From: Duganella sacchari | GTDB taxonomy: Bacteria; Pseudomonadota; Gammaproteobacteria; Burkholderiales; Burkholderiaceae_D | Length of the DNA stretch: 64,000 nt | Direction of reading: 5' to 3' | NCBI RefSeq assembly: GCF_900143065.1 | Contig: NZ_FRCX01000016.1 | Span: forward strand, 43,485 to 107,484 | In this document: positions 33,404 to 42,012 of the stretch, in pieces | Numbering within the stretch: position 1 is the stretch's first letter | How the letters are laid out: every line of letters begins with the position of its first letter | Made by a program: the position numbers and the translations under genes | The notes under the pieces: generated by a model | Told to the model about the DNA's origin: nothing | The model's input: only the letters and a program-made list of their open reading frames with translations | Databases searched by the model: none

Positions 33404-36130
33404 TCAGAACTTGTAGTTCACGCCAAACAAGACGGTACGGCCATACTTGGCATACTCCAGCTGACGGTCCTTGCTGTTCGCATAGGTTTCGTAAGCTTCG
33501 TTGGTCAGGTTATTCACCTGTAGCAGCACGCCCAGGCCTTTGTATGCGCCTTCGTTGAATGTGTAGCCGATCTGGAAGTCAACCGGGCTGTCGCCCACCA
33601 CGTAACGCAGCTGGCGGTCGCCCGCGAAGTTGCCGATTTCACCCACGTAGTCCGAGCGCTTGCGCGTACTCACGCGCGTGGAGAAGCCTGCTTTTTCGTA
33701 GTACAGCGTCAGGTTGGTGACGTTGCGCGACAAGCCTGGCAACTGGATCTTGCCGATTGTCGAATTGACTTCCTTGATGTCGATACCGCTCTCGGTGTAC
33801 GAGGTGCTGGCCAATACGCCGAAACCATCCAGCGCCGGCGTCAGCATCTCAAACGGTAAGGACAGCGACAGTTCCGCACCTTTCAGCATGCCGCCGTTGC
33901 CGTTGTAGGACGTGGTGTACTGGCCCATATTGGTGATCGCAATGGTGCCCGGTGTGTACTGCGAGAAGTCGCGCGTTTCGGAGAACGTGTAGATGTAGGT
34001 GTCCAGCTTTTTGTAGAAGCCCGCCAGCGCGACGTAGCCTTTTTTGGCGAAGTACTTTTCCCACGAGATGTCGAACGCCTTGGCACGCCATGGATCGAGC
34101 TTGCTGTTGCCGCCGCTGCCGCTAGGCAGACGCGTACCGGTATCGACGGTGAAGTTGAAGCCGGCATTCAGCTGGTCCACGCGCGCACGGGCGATCTGCT
34201 TGGCCAGCGATACGCGCAAGGTCTGGTCGTTCGGCAGGCCGAAGGCCAGGTTCATGCTAGGCAGGACGTCGTTGTAGCTCTTGCCGTCTTCGATCGGATG
34301 GGCGGCCGTGGTGGCGTCAGCGTACAGCGATTGCGACGACTGGTTGGTGTGGACCAGCTGTGCGCCGACGTTGCCGCGCACGGACACGCCACCCCAGTCA
34401 GCGTCGATATTCGCGCGGGCGAAGCTGGTGGTGATCTTCTCCGTCACGTCCCACGCGCGGCTGATGGTACCGGCGTTGTTGGCCAGGCTGTAGTTGATCG
34501 GATCGAAGTATTTGGCGATTACCGCCGGCACATTCCACGATGGCACAACGCCGGAACCCGCGAAGCCCAGATCGACCGGCGCATACAGCAGATCGCTGGA
34601 AATGGTTGGATTCCCTTTGGCGAATAGCTGGCCCGACGGCTGGCGCTTGGTCTTGGTGCGGTCGCTGTGGTTGATGCCGATGTCGATGTTGCGCAGGTAG
34701 TTGTCCAGCACATCCGGCACCGGCAGCGTCGCGACCAGCTTGAAGCTTTTCAGCGTGTCCTTCAGATGCGGCGCGTAGGTGCTGCCGTAGCCATAGATCG
34801 AGTTACCGGTGAACAGTTTGGCCGGATCGCTGTAATTGAGCGTGCCGGCGACCCTGGCGAAGCTGCCGGGCGTCCAGCCGACCGTCATGAGCGGATCGTT
34901 GAAGGCGCCGCCGCTGGCGCTCTGCAATTGCAGATTGTTTTCCAGGTAGGTTTCGTCACGCTTGGCTTGCGAGTAGTTGGCATCGGCCAGCAGCGTCCAG
35001 CTGCCGAAGTTGAAGCGGTTGGCCCAGCCCGCAGTGCGGATCTGGTCTTTGCGGTTGTTGTACTGGCCGCGCACCAGCGGGTAGGCGCCTGTCGCGGTGC
35101 CGCCCAGCAGTGTGCCATTGACCACATTCACAGTGGAGTAATTGAAACCCACCGGGTTGTTGCTGCCGTTGTAGCCGCCCAGGTTCACTTCGAACTGGTT
35201 GTTGGTATCGACCTGCTTGAACTCGGACGCGAAGATGTCCACGGTGCTGGTCCACATTTTCGATGGACGGTATTCGAGCACGCCAATCAGGCCGGTACGT
35301 TTCAGCGTTCCGCTCTTCGCCAACGACTTGACGCCGGCGGTGACATAGGTCCCCGCTGGTACGCCGGACACCTTGCTCTGGTCGAACGGCTCGTAAGTGC
35401 CGGTTTCGTTATCGAGGATGGGCGACTCCATGTGCGCAATGCCCAGCGCGACGCCGATCGTGCGGTTGGCAAACTGGTCGATGTAGCTGCCGCTGATGCG
35501 GTGGCCGGTGTCTTTGGTGTTGGCGATTTTGCCCAGCGAGTTTTTCTCGCCGCGCGCATTGATGGAGAAGGTGCGGCTGCCGAAGGCCAGCGGACGCACG
35601 GTCTGCATGTCGATAGTGCCGGACAGGCCCTGGCCGACCAGGCCCGCATCCGGCGTTTTGTAGACGGTGACGGCGCTCAGCAGCTCGGACGGATACTGGT
35701 CGAACTCCACGCTGCGGTTGTCGCCGGTGCTGACCTGTTCGCGGCCATTGAGCAGCGTGGTGGCGAAGTCCGGGGACAGGCCGCGGATCGAAATGACCTG
35801 CGCGCGGCCGGCCACGCGTTGCGCCGCCAGGCCAGGCAGGCGTGCGATCGATTCGGCGATCGATACATCCGGCAGCTTGCCGATGTCCTCGGCGGAGATG
35901 GTTTCAACGATGGAGGTCGCGTCTTTTTTGACCGAGATGGCATCCTCGATGCCGCGCCGGATGCCGGCCACCACCACGGTGGAAACCGGGGCGTCGCCGG
36001 CTTGCGGCGCGGCGGCGTTTTGGGCGTGAACGGGAGCGGATAGGGCGGAAATCAGCACTGCGCAGGCGGCGGCGACAGGGCTGAGCGGGAGCGCGGCACG
36101 CAGGCCGCGCTCTTGGTGATTGAGCTGCAT
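33404..36130 (-). CDS. TonB-dependent outer-membrane receptor (carbohydrate-type)
   Basis: 908 residues. Signal peptide up to about residue 36 (AVLISALSAPVHAQ), plug domain with KKDATSIVETISAEDIGKLP followed by VSIAESIARLPGL and GLSPDFATTLLNGREQVSTG, then a long beta-barrel ending in NYKF with terminal Phe. The plug style is that of TonB receptors abundant in Xanthomonas/Caulobacter and used for oligosaccharide uptake, so a sugar polymer is a likelier ligand than a siderophore; that is inference. The upstream region holds an inverted repeat GTTTACCG-N8-CGGTAAAC that could be its operator. Confidence 0.9.
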   Translation of the reverse strand: MQLNHQERGLRAALPLSPVAAACAVLISALSAPVHAQNAAAPQAGDAPVSTVVVAGIRRGIEDAISVKKDATSIVETISAEDIGKLPDVSIAESIARLPGLAAQRVAGRAQVISIRGLSPDFATTLLNGREQVSTGDNRSVEFDQYPSELLSAVTVYKTPDAGLVGQGLSGTIDMQTVRPLAFGSRTFSINARGEKNSLGKIANTKDTGHRISGSYIDQFANRTIGVALGIAHMESPILDNETGTYEPFDQSKVSGVPAGTYVTAGVKSLAKSGTLKRTGLIGVLEYRPSKMWTSTVDIFASEFKQVDTNNQFEVNLGGYNGSNNPVGFNYSTVNVVNGTLLGGTATGAYPLVRGQYNNRKDQIRTAGWANRFNFGSWTLLADANYSQAKRDETYLENNLQLQSASGGAFNDPLMTVGWTPGSFARVAGTLNYSDPAKLFTGNSIYGYGSTYAPHLKDTLKSFKLVATLPVPDVLDNYLRNIDIGINHSDRTKTKRQPSGQLFAKGNPTISSDLLYAPVDLGFAGSGVVPSWNVPAVIAKYFDPINYSLANNAGTISRAWDVTEKITTSFARANIDADWGGVSVRGNVGAQLVHTNQSSQSLYADATTAAHPIEDGKSYNDVLPSMNLAFGLPNDQTLRVSLAKQIARARVDQLNAGFNFTVDTGTRLPSGSGGNSKLDPWRAKAFDISWEKYFAKKGYVALAGFYKKLDTYIYTFSETRDFSQYTPGTIAITNMGQYTTSYNGNGGMLKGAELSLSLPFEMLTPALDGFGVLASTSYTESGIDIKEVNSTIGKIQLPGLSRNVTNLTLYYEKAGFSTRVSTRKRSDYVGEIGNFAGDRQLRYVVGDSPVDFQIGYTFNEGAYKGLGVLLQVNNLTNEAYETYANSKDRQLEYAKYGRTVLFGVNYKF

Positions 36131-36218
36131 TTTAGTCTCCAGGTGTAGTTCGAATGATCACGTTCTTATGACGTTTCGATTCGATCTTGTATTAAAACTA
36201 GAATGCAAGTCAAACAAA

Positions 36219-36242
36219 GTTTACCGTTGTGTCACGGTAAAC
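36219..36242. promoter_or_regulatory. Inverted repeat upstream of the TonB receptor (candidate operator)
   Basis: GTTTACCG (36219-36226) and CGGTAAAC (36235-36242) are perfect 8-base arms around an 8-base centre, 89 bases upstream of the receptor start. The GGTAAAC-type half site resembles LacI/GalR-family operators. No LacI-type gene is in the window, so the regulator would lie elsewhere. Confidence 0.5.
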
Positions 36243-36321
36243 CGGGTGCTTTTGGCGTTTACTCGCTCTGCAAATGTATGGAGTTGTATTTGCACTACAC
36301 AAATATCAATGAGTGTGTAGC

Positions 36322-36963
36322 TCAACTACATTTTGTCCAGTTCAGTACATACGCCGGTGGCGTAATCGAGCATGCCGCGTCGGTCTGCGGGGCGAGCGCC
36401 GTGCGCGCCCATGGAAGGATGCCGGCCCAGACCGGCCACTGCATGTCTTCGGCATCGTCTTCCACACCGCCGGCGCGTACTTTGCAGGCTGCTTCGGCCA
36501 GTGAAATACGCATCACCGTGGTGGCGGCGTATTCCTTGCCGGAGCCGGGGCGGATCTCCGCCTGGCGGCCCGGCGCCAGCTTTTCCATGAAGACTTCCAT
36601 GGCATGACGCGCGGCGTCGCCGTCCACCACTTCAAATCGGCCATAGACCATGGCCGAGCGGTAGTTCATCGAATGATTGAACGCCGACCGTGCCAGCACC
36701 AGACCGTCCAGATGCGTGATCGTCACGCAGCACTCGTCGTCCATCAAACGCTTCAACATGCGGCTGCCGTTGGAACCGTGGATGTAAAGATGGTCGCCCT
36801 GGCGCCAGCAGGCGGTCGGAATGCAGTGCGCGCCTCTGGCGTCACTGAAGGCGATGTGACAGACGTAGGCTTCATCGATGATGGCGTGCAGGGTGGACGT
36901 GTCGTAGTGCGCGTTGGTTGGAATGCGGCGGATGCGGGTACGGTCGGTCGGTGGCTGGTTCAT
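36322..36963 (-). CDS. Pyridoxamine 5'-phosphate oxidase-like flavoprotein
   Basis: 213 residues. Split-barrel FMN-binding fold: ALHAIIDEAYVCHIAF in other members corresponds here to LHAIIDEAYVCHIAFSD, then IPTACWRQGDHLYIHGSNGS, CCVTITHLDGLVLARSAFNH and MNYRSAMVYGRFEVV. This is the NimA/PNPOx-like group that includes nitroimidazole reductases and many uncharacterised oxidoreductases. It is divergent from a MocR-type regulator across 85 bases. MocR regulators use pyridoxal phosphate, so a role linked to B6 vitamers is plausible but unproven. Confidence 0.85.
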   Translation of the reverse strand: MNQPPTDRTRIRRIPTNAHYDTSTLHAIIDEAYVCHIAFSDARGAHCIPTACWRQGDHLYIHGSNGSRMLKRLMDDECCVTITHLDGLVLARSAFNHSMNYRSAMVYGRFEVVDGDAARHAMEVFMEKLAPGRQAEIRPGSGKEYAATTVMRISLAEAACKVRAGGVEDDAEDMQWPVWAGILPWARTALAPQTDAACSITPPAYVLNWTKCS

Positions 36964-37048
36964 GTCTTCCTTTCAAAAGAAAGCAAATATAATGGCAATG
37001 CTGGCTCCTTCAACAGATCCAGGAATAGCTATTTTTATGGAGCCACGA

Positions 37049-38593
37049 ATGGATTTTACTTTGCTCATCAACGGCTACGCGGAACAGCACGGCGATGCGG
37101 CCTGGCCGCGTCAGCGCCTGCTGCATGAGTGCCTGCGCGCCGCCATCCGCGATGGCACGCTGGCAGCGGGCACCAGGCTTGCCGCGACACGCGCCCTGGC
37201 GGAGGAGCTGGGTGTGGCGCGCAATACCGTGCTGTATGCCTACGACCAGCTGACCAGCGAAGGCTATGTGGTGAGCGACCGGCGCGGCACGCTGGTGGCG
37301 GCCGTGACACCGGATCGCAAGCCGCCGCGCCGCACGCTGGCCGCGCCGAAGATCGGCCTGTCGCAGCGCGTGCGCAATCTGCGTTCCGTGCCGGGCGATG
37401 CGGAGCGCATGGGTGCTTTCGTGCCAGGCGTGCCGGCGCTGGAACACTTCCCGATGGCGCTATGGCGGCGCATGCTGGAGCGCGCCTTGCGCGGCATGAC
37501 GGTGCAGCAGCTGAATTATGGCGATCCTGCTGGCGAAGCGCCGCTGCGCGAAGCCATTGCGGATCACCTGCGCGCCTCACGCGGCGTGGTGTGCGATGCC
37601 GCGCAGGTCTTCATCACCGACGGTACGCAAAGCAGCCTGGATATATGCATGCACGCCCTGGCCGATGCTGGCGACACGGTCTGGATCGAAAACCCCGGCT
37701 ACGGCGGCGCGCTGGCAGCGGCACGCGCCGCCGGGCTGGCCGTGACAGGCATCGATGTGGACGATGACGGCATGGCGCCCAAACCGGATGACTGGATGCT
37801 GCGGCCACCCAGGCTGATTTACACCACGCCGTCGCACCAGTATCCGGTCGGCAGTGTGCTGAGCTTGCGCCGCCGCCATGCGCTCATCGAGGCGGCGCGT
37901 GTGGCTGGCGCGCTGGTTATCGAAGACGACTACGACAGCGAATTCCGCCACGATGGCGCGCCACTGCACGCCATGCAGGGACTGGCGGCGGACGCGCCGG
38001 TGGTGTATCTGGGGACCTTTAGCAAGACCATGTTTCCGTCGCTGCGGATTGGCTTCGTGGTGGTGCCGGCGGTGCTGGCCGAGGCGTTTGCGGAGATGCG
38101 CGCGCAATCGTCCGCGCGTGGCCGCGTGGCGGAACAACTGACGCTGGCGGAGTTCCTGCGCAGCGGCCAGTTTGTGCTGCACCTGCGCCGCATGCGGCGC
38201 TTGTATCGCCAGCGGCGCGACGCGCTGGTGGCCGCGCTGGAACTGCATCTGGGCTCAATCGCCACCGTGCATGGTGGTTCAGCGGGCATGCACCTGTCGC
38301 TGCGCTTCAACGACGCGCGTATCGATGACGTGAAGGTGACGGCGCAGGCGGAGCGCCATGGCATTGCGGTCAACGCGCTCAGCGAGCATGACACGCAAGG
38401 TGACTCGGGATGGAAGGGTTTGATGCTCGGCTATGCACAGGTGCCAGCCGAGCAGATGGAAGGCCTGGTGAAGCAGTTGGCGGCGATTGTGCACCTTGCG
38501 GCGTATGCCGCCAACTGTTCAACGGAGCGTTCAGCGAAGCTTAGAACGCCGTATCAGCACGCACGTAGAACGAGCGGCCGTTCACGCCGATAG
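37049..38593 (+). CDS. MocR/PdxR-type regulator (GntR helix-turn-helix plus aminotransferase domain)
   Basis: 514 residues from ATG 37049 (GGAG six bases upstream); ATG 37037 is an alternative. N-terminal winged helix-turn-helix at about 15-80 (GTRLAATRALAEELGVARNT, YAYDQLTSEGYVVSDRRG) and a fold-type I aminotransferase domain at about 115-490 with FITDGTQSSLDICMHALAD, YTTPSHQYPVGSVLS, DDYDSEFRH and the PLP-lysine motif LGTFSKTMFPSLRIGF. Such proteins sense PLP or amino compounds and usually control the divergent neighbour. The 3' end overlaps the convergent TonB receptor gene by 53 bases. Confidence 0.92.
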   Translation: MDFTLLINGYAEQHGDAAWPRQRLLHECLRAAIRDGTLAAGTRLAATRALAEELGVARNTVLYAYDQLTSEGYVVSDRRGTLVAAVTPDRKPPRRTLAAPKIGLSQRVRNLRSVPGDAERMGAFVPGVPALEHFPMALWRRMLERALRGMTVQQLNYGDPAGEAPLREAIADHLRASRGVVCDAAQVFITDGTQSSLDICMHALADAGDTVWIENPGYGGALAAARAAGLAVTGIDVDDDGMAPKPDDWMLRPPRLIYTTPSHQYPVGSVLSLRRRHALIEAARVAGALVIEDDYDSEFRHDGAPLHAMQGLAADAPVVYLGTFSKTMFPSLRIGFVVVPAVLAEAFAEMRAQSSARGRVAEQLTLAEFLRSGQFVLHLRRMRRLYRQRRDALVAALELHLGSIATVHGGSAGMHLSLRFNDARIDDVKVTAQAERHGIAVNALSEHDTQGDSGWKGLMLGYAQVPAEQMEGLVKQLAAIVHLAAYAANCSTERSAKLRTPYQHARRTSGRSRR

Positions 38594-40973
38594 GGCAGGT
38601 TTCCCAGCAGCGCGTGAAGCCCAGTTTCGGGAAGTCGCCGCCGTTGGTCCATTCGTTCGGCAACTGGTTGAACGCGTTGTTCACGCCGACGCTGAGGAAG
38701 GTCTTCTTGCTGAAGCCATAGCGTACGGTTGCATCCACCAGCCAGCGCGCATCCCACTTCTGCAGCGGGCTGAAGTTTTCCGCATACACTTCGCCGTAGT
38801 AGTTGGCGCGGGTGTTGATGTTCCATGCGCCGGCGGTGTAGTCCGCCGCAACCACGTGGTGTTTGCGTGGCTGGCCATGTTCGATCAGGGTGACTTGCGA
38901 CTTGTCGAACAGCTGTTCACCCGTCAGAACCGACGACGTCGAGTGGCGCTTGGTCACTTCCGTTTTGTTGAAGCCCAGCTGGCCCGACAGCACCAGCGTG
39001 GATGCATCAAACTTGCTGGTGTGTTCGGCGACGATGTCCAGGCCACGGGTGCGGGTATCGACGGCGTTGGTGAAGAACTGTGCCTGGCCGACGCCCAGCG
39101 GTTTCAGGATGTTGGCGATCGGGCCGCCGCCAGCTTCCGGTGCGATCTCGCTCGAGAACACGATACGGTCCTTGATCTTGATCTCGTAGACGTCAGCGGT
39201 CAGCGACATATTCTTCGCCGGACGCAGTACCACACCCATGCTGCCGTTGGTCGAGGTTTCCTCTTTCAGCGGCTTGATGCCGAAGGCCTGGGTCACGGCG
39301 CTGCCCTGACGCGCGGTCAGGGTTTCGGTCAGCACACCGTTATTCAGGTTGGTCGACACGGAGCTGTAGAACTCCTGCTGCACGCTGGGTGCGCGGAAGC
39401 CGGTGGACAGGCTGGCGCGGAAGCCGACTTCCTTGGTCGGGTCAAAACGGCCACTCAGCTTGCCGGTCACGGTGCTGCCGAAGTCCGAGTACTTTTCGTA
39501 GCGCACTGCGCCGGCCAGGGTCAGGTTATCGACTGGCTTGGTTTCCGTATCCAGGAACAGCGCGATGTTGTGACGGCCCGAATCCACCGCAGTGGCCGGG
39601 GTGTAGCCAGGGAAGCCCTGGATGCCGGAAGCCGCCGTACCGCCGCTAGGCGCCTTGATGGCGATGGCGGGATTGTTGGTGCGGCCGTACTGGTAGGACA
39701 CCGGATCGCCAGCGACGATCTGGTAGTTGTCCTGACGGTATTCGAAGCCGGTCGCCACGAACACTTCGCCGCCGCCGACTTTCACCGGACCTTTGACGTC
39801 GGCGTTGAAGGTCAGCTGCGAGAATTTCAGCGTGCCGGTGTCGGCTTCGCGTGGCGAGTCGGCGTAGATGCCGCCGCCCGGTTTTGGTTCATACCAGTAG
39901 CTGACGTTCAAGCTGTTCGACTCGTGGAATTTGAGTTCGCTGGCGCCGTAGTTGATGCTGACGTCAGTCTTCCAGTCGCCAGGCAGGTCGCGGCGGTAGC
40001 CAAACGCGAACGAAGCGTCGTTGATGTCGGTGCGGATCTGCGGCAGGAAGCCGTTTGGATAAACGCTTTGCACGGTGCGGTCATCGCCGGCGGAGCGGAA
40101 GAAGCCATATGAATCGCTCTTGCGTTTCGAGACGCCGCCGAAGGCGTAGAACTCGCTCTCCTTATCGATCGGCAGTGCGCCGTTCCACCAGAAGTAGCCG
40201 TCCTTGGTGTTGCTGTCGCCGATGTGCTGGGTCACGCGTGGCGGATTGACGCGCAGCGAGTCCGGGCCGGCGCGGTTGGTTTCGCCGCGCTTGCGGCCTT
40301 CCAGCGTCAGGTTGATGTAGCCGCCGTTTTCGCCCAGCGCGAAGCCGCGGTTGGCGCTGGCCGAGTACAGGTCGCCGTCGCCTTCCGACGTGGTGCCCAG
40401 CTGGCCGCTCAGCGAGGTCTCGCCGACGTTGGATTTCAAGACGATGTTGATGACACCGGCAATTGCGTCCGAGCCGTATTGCGCGGCTGCGCCATCGCGC
40501 AGCACTTCGATGTGGTGGATCGCGCCCAGTGGAATCGCATTGATGTCGGTACCAGCCGAACCACGGCCGATGGTTTGCTGCACGTTGACCAGCGCCTGCT
40601 GGTGACGGCGTTTGCCGTTGACCAGCACCAGTACCTGGTCAGGCCCCAGCGAACGCAGGGTGGCCGGACGGATCGAGTCGGTGCCGTCGCTGATGAAGGT
40701 GGTGGAGAAGTTGAACGACGGGTCCAGCGTTTGCAGCAGTTTGCCCAGTTCCAGCGGGCCGGCGGTCTGCAGGTCCTTGAGACCGATCAGGCCTACCGGC
40801 GCCGACGTGTCCAGCGCCGTCTTGGCCACCGAGCGCGAGCCCAGGACGACCACGGTCTGTTCGTTGGCTTTGGCGCTGTCGTCGGTGGACGTTTGCGCGT
40901 AAGCGGTTTGCGCAGCCAACAGCAGGATAGCGCTGGCGAGCATGGTACGTTTGAATTGTGGTGCTCTCTTCAT
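38541..40973 (-). CDS. TonB-dependent outer-membrane receptor
   Basis: 810 residues. Signal peptide ending near AYAQT (about residue 26), TonB-box region after EQTVVVLGSRS, plug domain with LRSLGPDQVLVLVNGKRRHQ followed by IEVLRDGAAAQYGSDAIAGV, and a beta-barrel ending in ADTAF with the aromatic C terminus. It is a different subfamily from the receptor at 33404 and resembles receptors for vitamin-like or catecholate compounds only in the general plug. Ligand unknown. Its start follows GAGAGAGAACA. Three GCAT-type inverted repeats lie about 180-250 bases upstream. Confidence 0.9.
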   Translation of the reverse strand: MKRAPQFKRTMLASAILLLAAQTAYAQTSTDDSAKANEQTVVVLGSRSVAKTALDTSAPVGLIGLKDLQTAGPLELGKLLQTLDPSFNFSTTFISDGTDSIRPATLRSLGPDQVLVLVNGKRRHQQALVNVQQTIGRGSAGTDINAIPLGAIHHIEVLRDGAAAQYGSDAIAGVINIVLKSNVGETSLSGQLGTTSEGDGDLYSASANRGFALGENGGYINLTLEGRKRGETNRAGPDSLRVNPPRVTQHIGDSNTKDGYFWWNGALPIDKESEFYAFGGVSKRKSDSYGFFRSAGDDRTVQSVYPNGFLPQIRTDINDASFAFGYRRDLPGDWKTDVSINYGASELKFHESNSLNVSYWYEPKPGGGIYADSPREADTGTLKFSQLTFNADVKGPVKVGGGEVFVATGFEYRQDNYQIVAGDPVSYQYGRTNNPAIAIKAPSGGTAASGIQGFPGYTPATAVDSGRHNIALFLDTETKPVDNLTLAGAVRYEKYSDFGSTVTGKLSGRFDPTKEVGFRASLSTGFRAPSVQQEFYSSVSTNLNNGVLTETLTARQGSAVTQAFGIKPLKEETSTNGSMGVVLRPAKNMSLTADVYEIKIKDRIVFSSEIAPEAGGGPIANILKPLGVGQAQFFTNAVDTRTRGLDIVAEHTSKFDASTLVLSGQLGFNKTEVTKRHSTSSVLTGEQLFDKSQVTLIEHGQPRKHHVVAADYTAGAWNINTRANYYGEVYAENFSPLQKWDARWLVDATVRYGFSKKTFLSVGVNNAFNQLPNEWTNGGDFPKLGFTRCWETCPIGVNGRSFYVRADTAF

Positions 40974-41156
40974 TGTTCTCTCTCTTGGTATCTTGTTGGC
41001 GGCTGCGGGTGGGCCGTTAAGAAAATACTAAAGGGAGGGTTCGGAGAGCGACAACGCGGCATGCACCACATTGTTGCGGATTATGCACAATTATCAATAT
41101 TTCGTGCGTTGTAACGCAATGTATCGTAAGCTGACCGGCGGCCCGGCACGTACCTG

Positions 41157-41221
41157 GTGCATCAATGCACAAAAGTGTGGCGTGGGCGCATCGGTATGCA
41201 GCGCTTGCATATCGATATGCA
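41157..41221. repeat. Cluster of three GCAT...ATGC inverted repeats
   Basis: GTGCAT-CA-ATGCAC (41157-41170), GCAT-CGGT-ATGC (41188-41199) and the perfect 16-base palindrome TGCATATCGATATGCA (41206-41221) lie in the 253-base gap between the spermidine-synthase-like gene and the TonB receptor, both on the minus strand. Repeated half sites at about 31 and 18 base spacing suggest cooperative binding of a dimeric regulator of the receptor. The last palindrome is only 6 bases from the upstream gene's stop. Confidence 0.5.
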
Positions 41222-41226
41222 GAAAC

Positions 41227-42003
41227 CTACTGCTGGTCCAGCATCCAGCCTTTGAGGCCATTGACCCACGATTTGGCCGGCAGGTTCAGGGTCTTCTTGA
41301 TTTCGCCCGCACGCTCATACAACACGCTGAAATCCAGCGACGGCGCGTTCTTGAAGGCGATGACGACGATGTTCGCGTCATGCACCTCCGGCAGCCAGAC
41401 CACGGCGTCGAACACCAGTTCCATGGTCTGCAGGTTCTTGTCGTAGTTGGTGAAGTCGTCGCCAAACACGTTGGTGGTCATGATGCCGCCATTGCGCAGC
41501 ACGTCGGCGCAGCCCTGGTAGAACTCCTGGCTGCTCAGCACCGGGCCGCGCGCTTCTTCGTCATACAAATCCACCTGCAGGATATCGACCGTGTTGCGGT
41601 TGGCCGGATCGAGCACGAAATCCATCGCGTTCATTTCGCGTACGTTCAGGCGTGCATCGTTGGGCGGCAGGGCGAACTGCGATTCGCACATGGCGATCAC
41701 GTTGGGATTGAGTTCGATCGCGGTTACGCGCGCCTGCGGCAGGCGGCGGTAGCAGAACTTGGTCAGCGCGGCGCTGCCGAGCCCCAGCTGGACGATGTGC
41801 TGCGGCTGATCGTTGAACAGCAACCACATCATCATCATCTGGACGTATTCCAGCTCGATGTTGTCTGGCTTGGCGAGTCGCATGGCGCCCTGCACCCATG
41901 AGGTGCCCAGGTGCAGGCTGCGCACGCCCTGGAACTCGGTGGTGGTGGCCGGCGGATGGCCGGGCTGGTCGAAACGGACGGCGGGGGATGAAGACTTGGA
42001 CAT
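41227..42003 (-). CDS. Spermidine-synthase-like methyltransferase-fold protein
   Basis: 258 residues. The Rossmann core is clear: HIVQLGLGSAALTKFCYRRL (nucleotide-cofactor loop), ARVTAIELNPNVIAMC, then VDILQVDLYDEEARGPVLSS. This is the PABS-domain group related to spermidine synthase, many members of which lack polyamine activity. It begins 10 bases after the histidine kinase stop, so it belongs to the efflux and two-component operon. Product and role there are unknown. Confidence 0.82.
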   Translation of the reverse strand: MSKSSSPAVRFDQPGHPPATTTEFQGVRSLHLGTSWVQGAMRLAKPDNIELEYVQMMMMWLLFNDQPQHIVQLGLGSAALTKFCYRRLPQARVTAIELNPNVIAMCESQFALPPNDARLNVREMNAMDFVLDPANRNTVDILQVDLYDEEARGPVLSSQEFYQGCADVLRNGGIMTTNVFGDDFTNYDKNLQTMELVFDAVVWLPEVHDANIVVIAFKNAPSLDFSVLYERAGEIKKTLNLPAKSWVNGLKGWMLDQQ

Positions 42004-42012
42004 CCCGCCAGT

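Noticed and set aside
36295..36320. CTACACA/TGTGTAG inverted repeat near the end of the PNPOx-like gene
   Set aside because: Seven-base arms 12 bases apart without a U-run; too weak to call terminator or operator.
41206..41221. Terminator for the spermidine-synthase-like gene
   Set aside because: The palindrome has no loop bases, low GC content and no following U-run, so it is a poor terminator; an operator is likelier.
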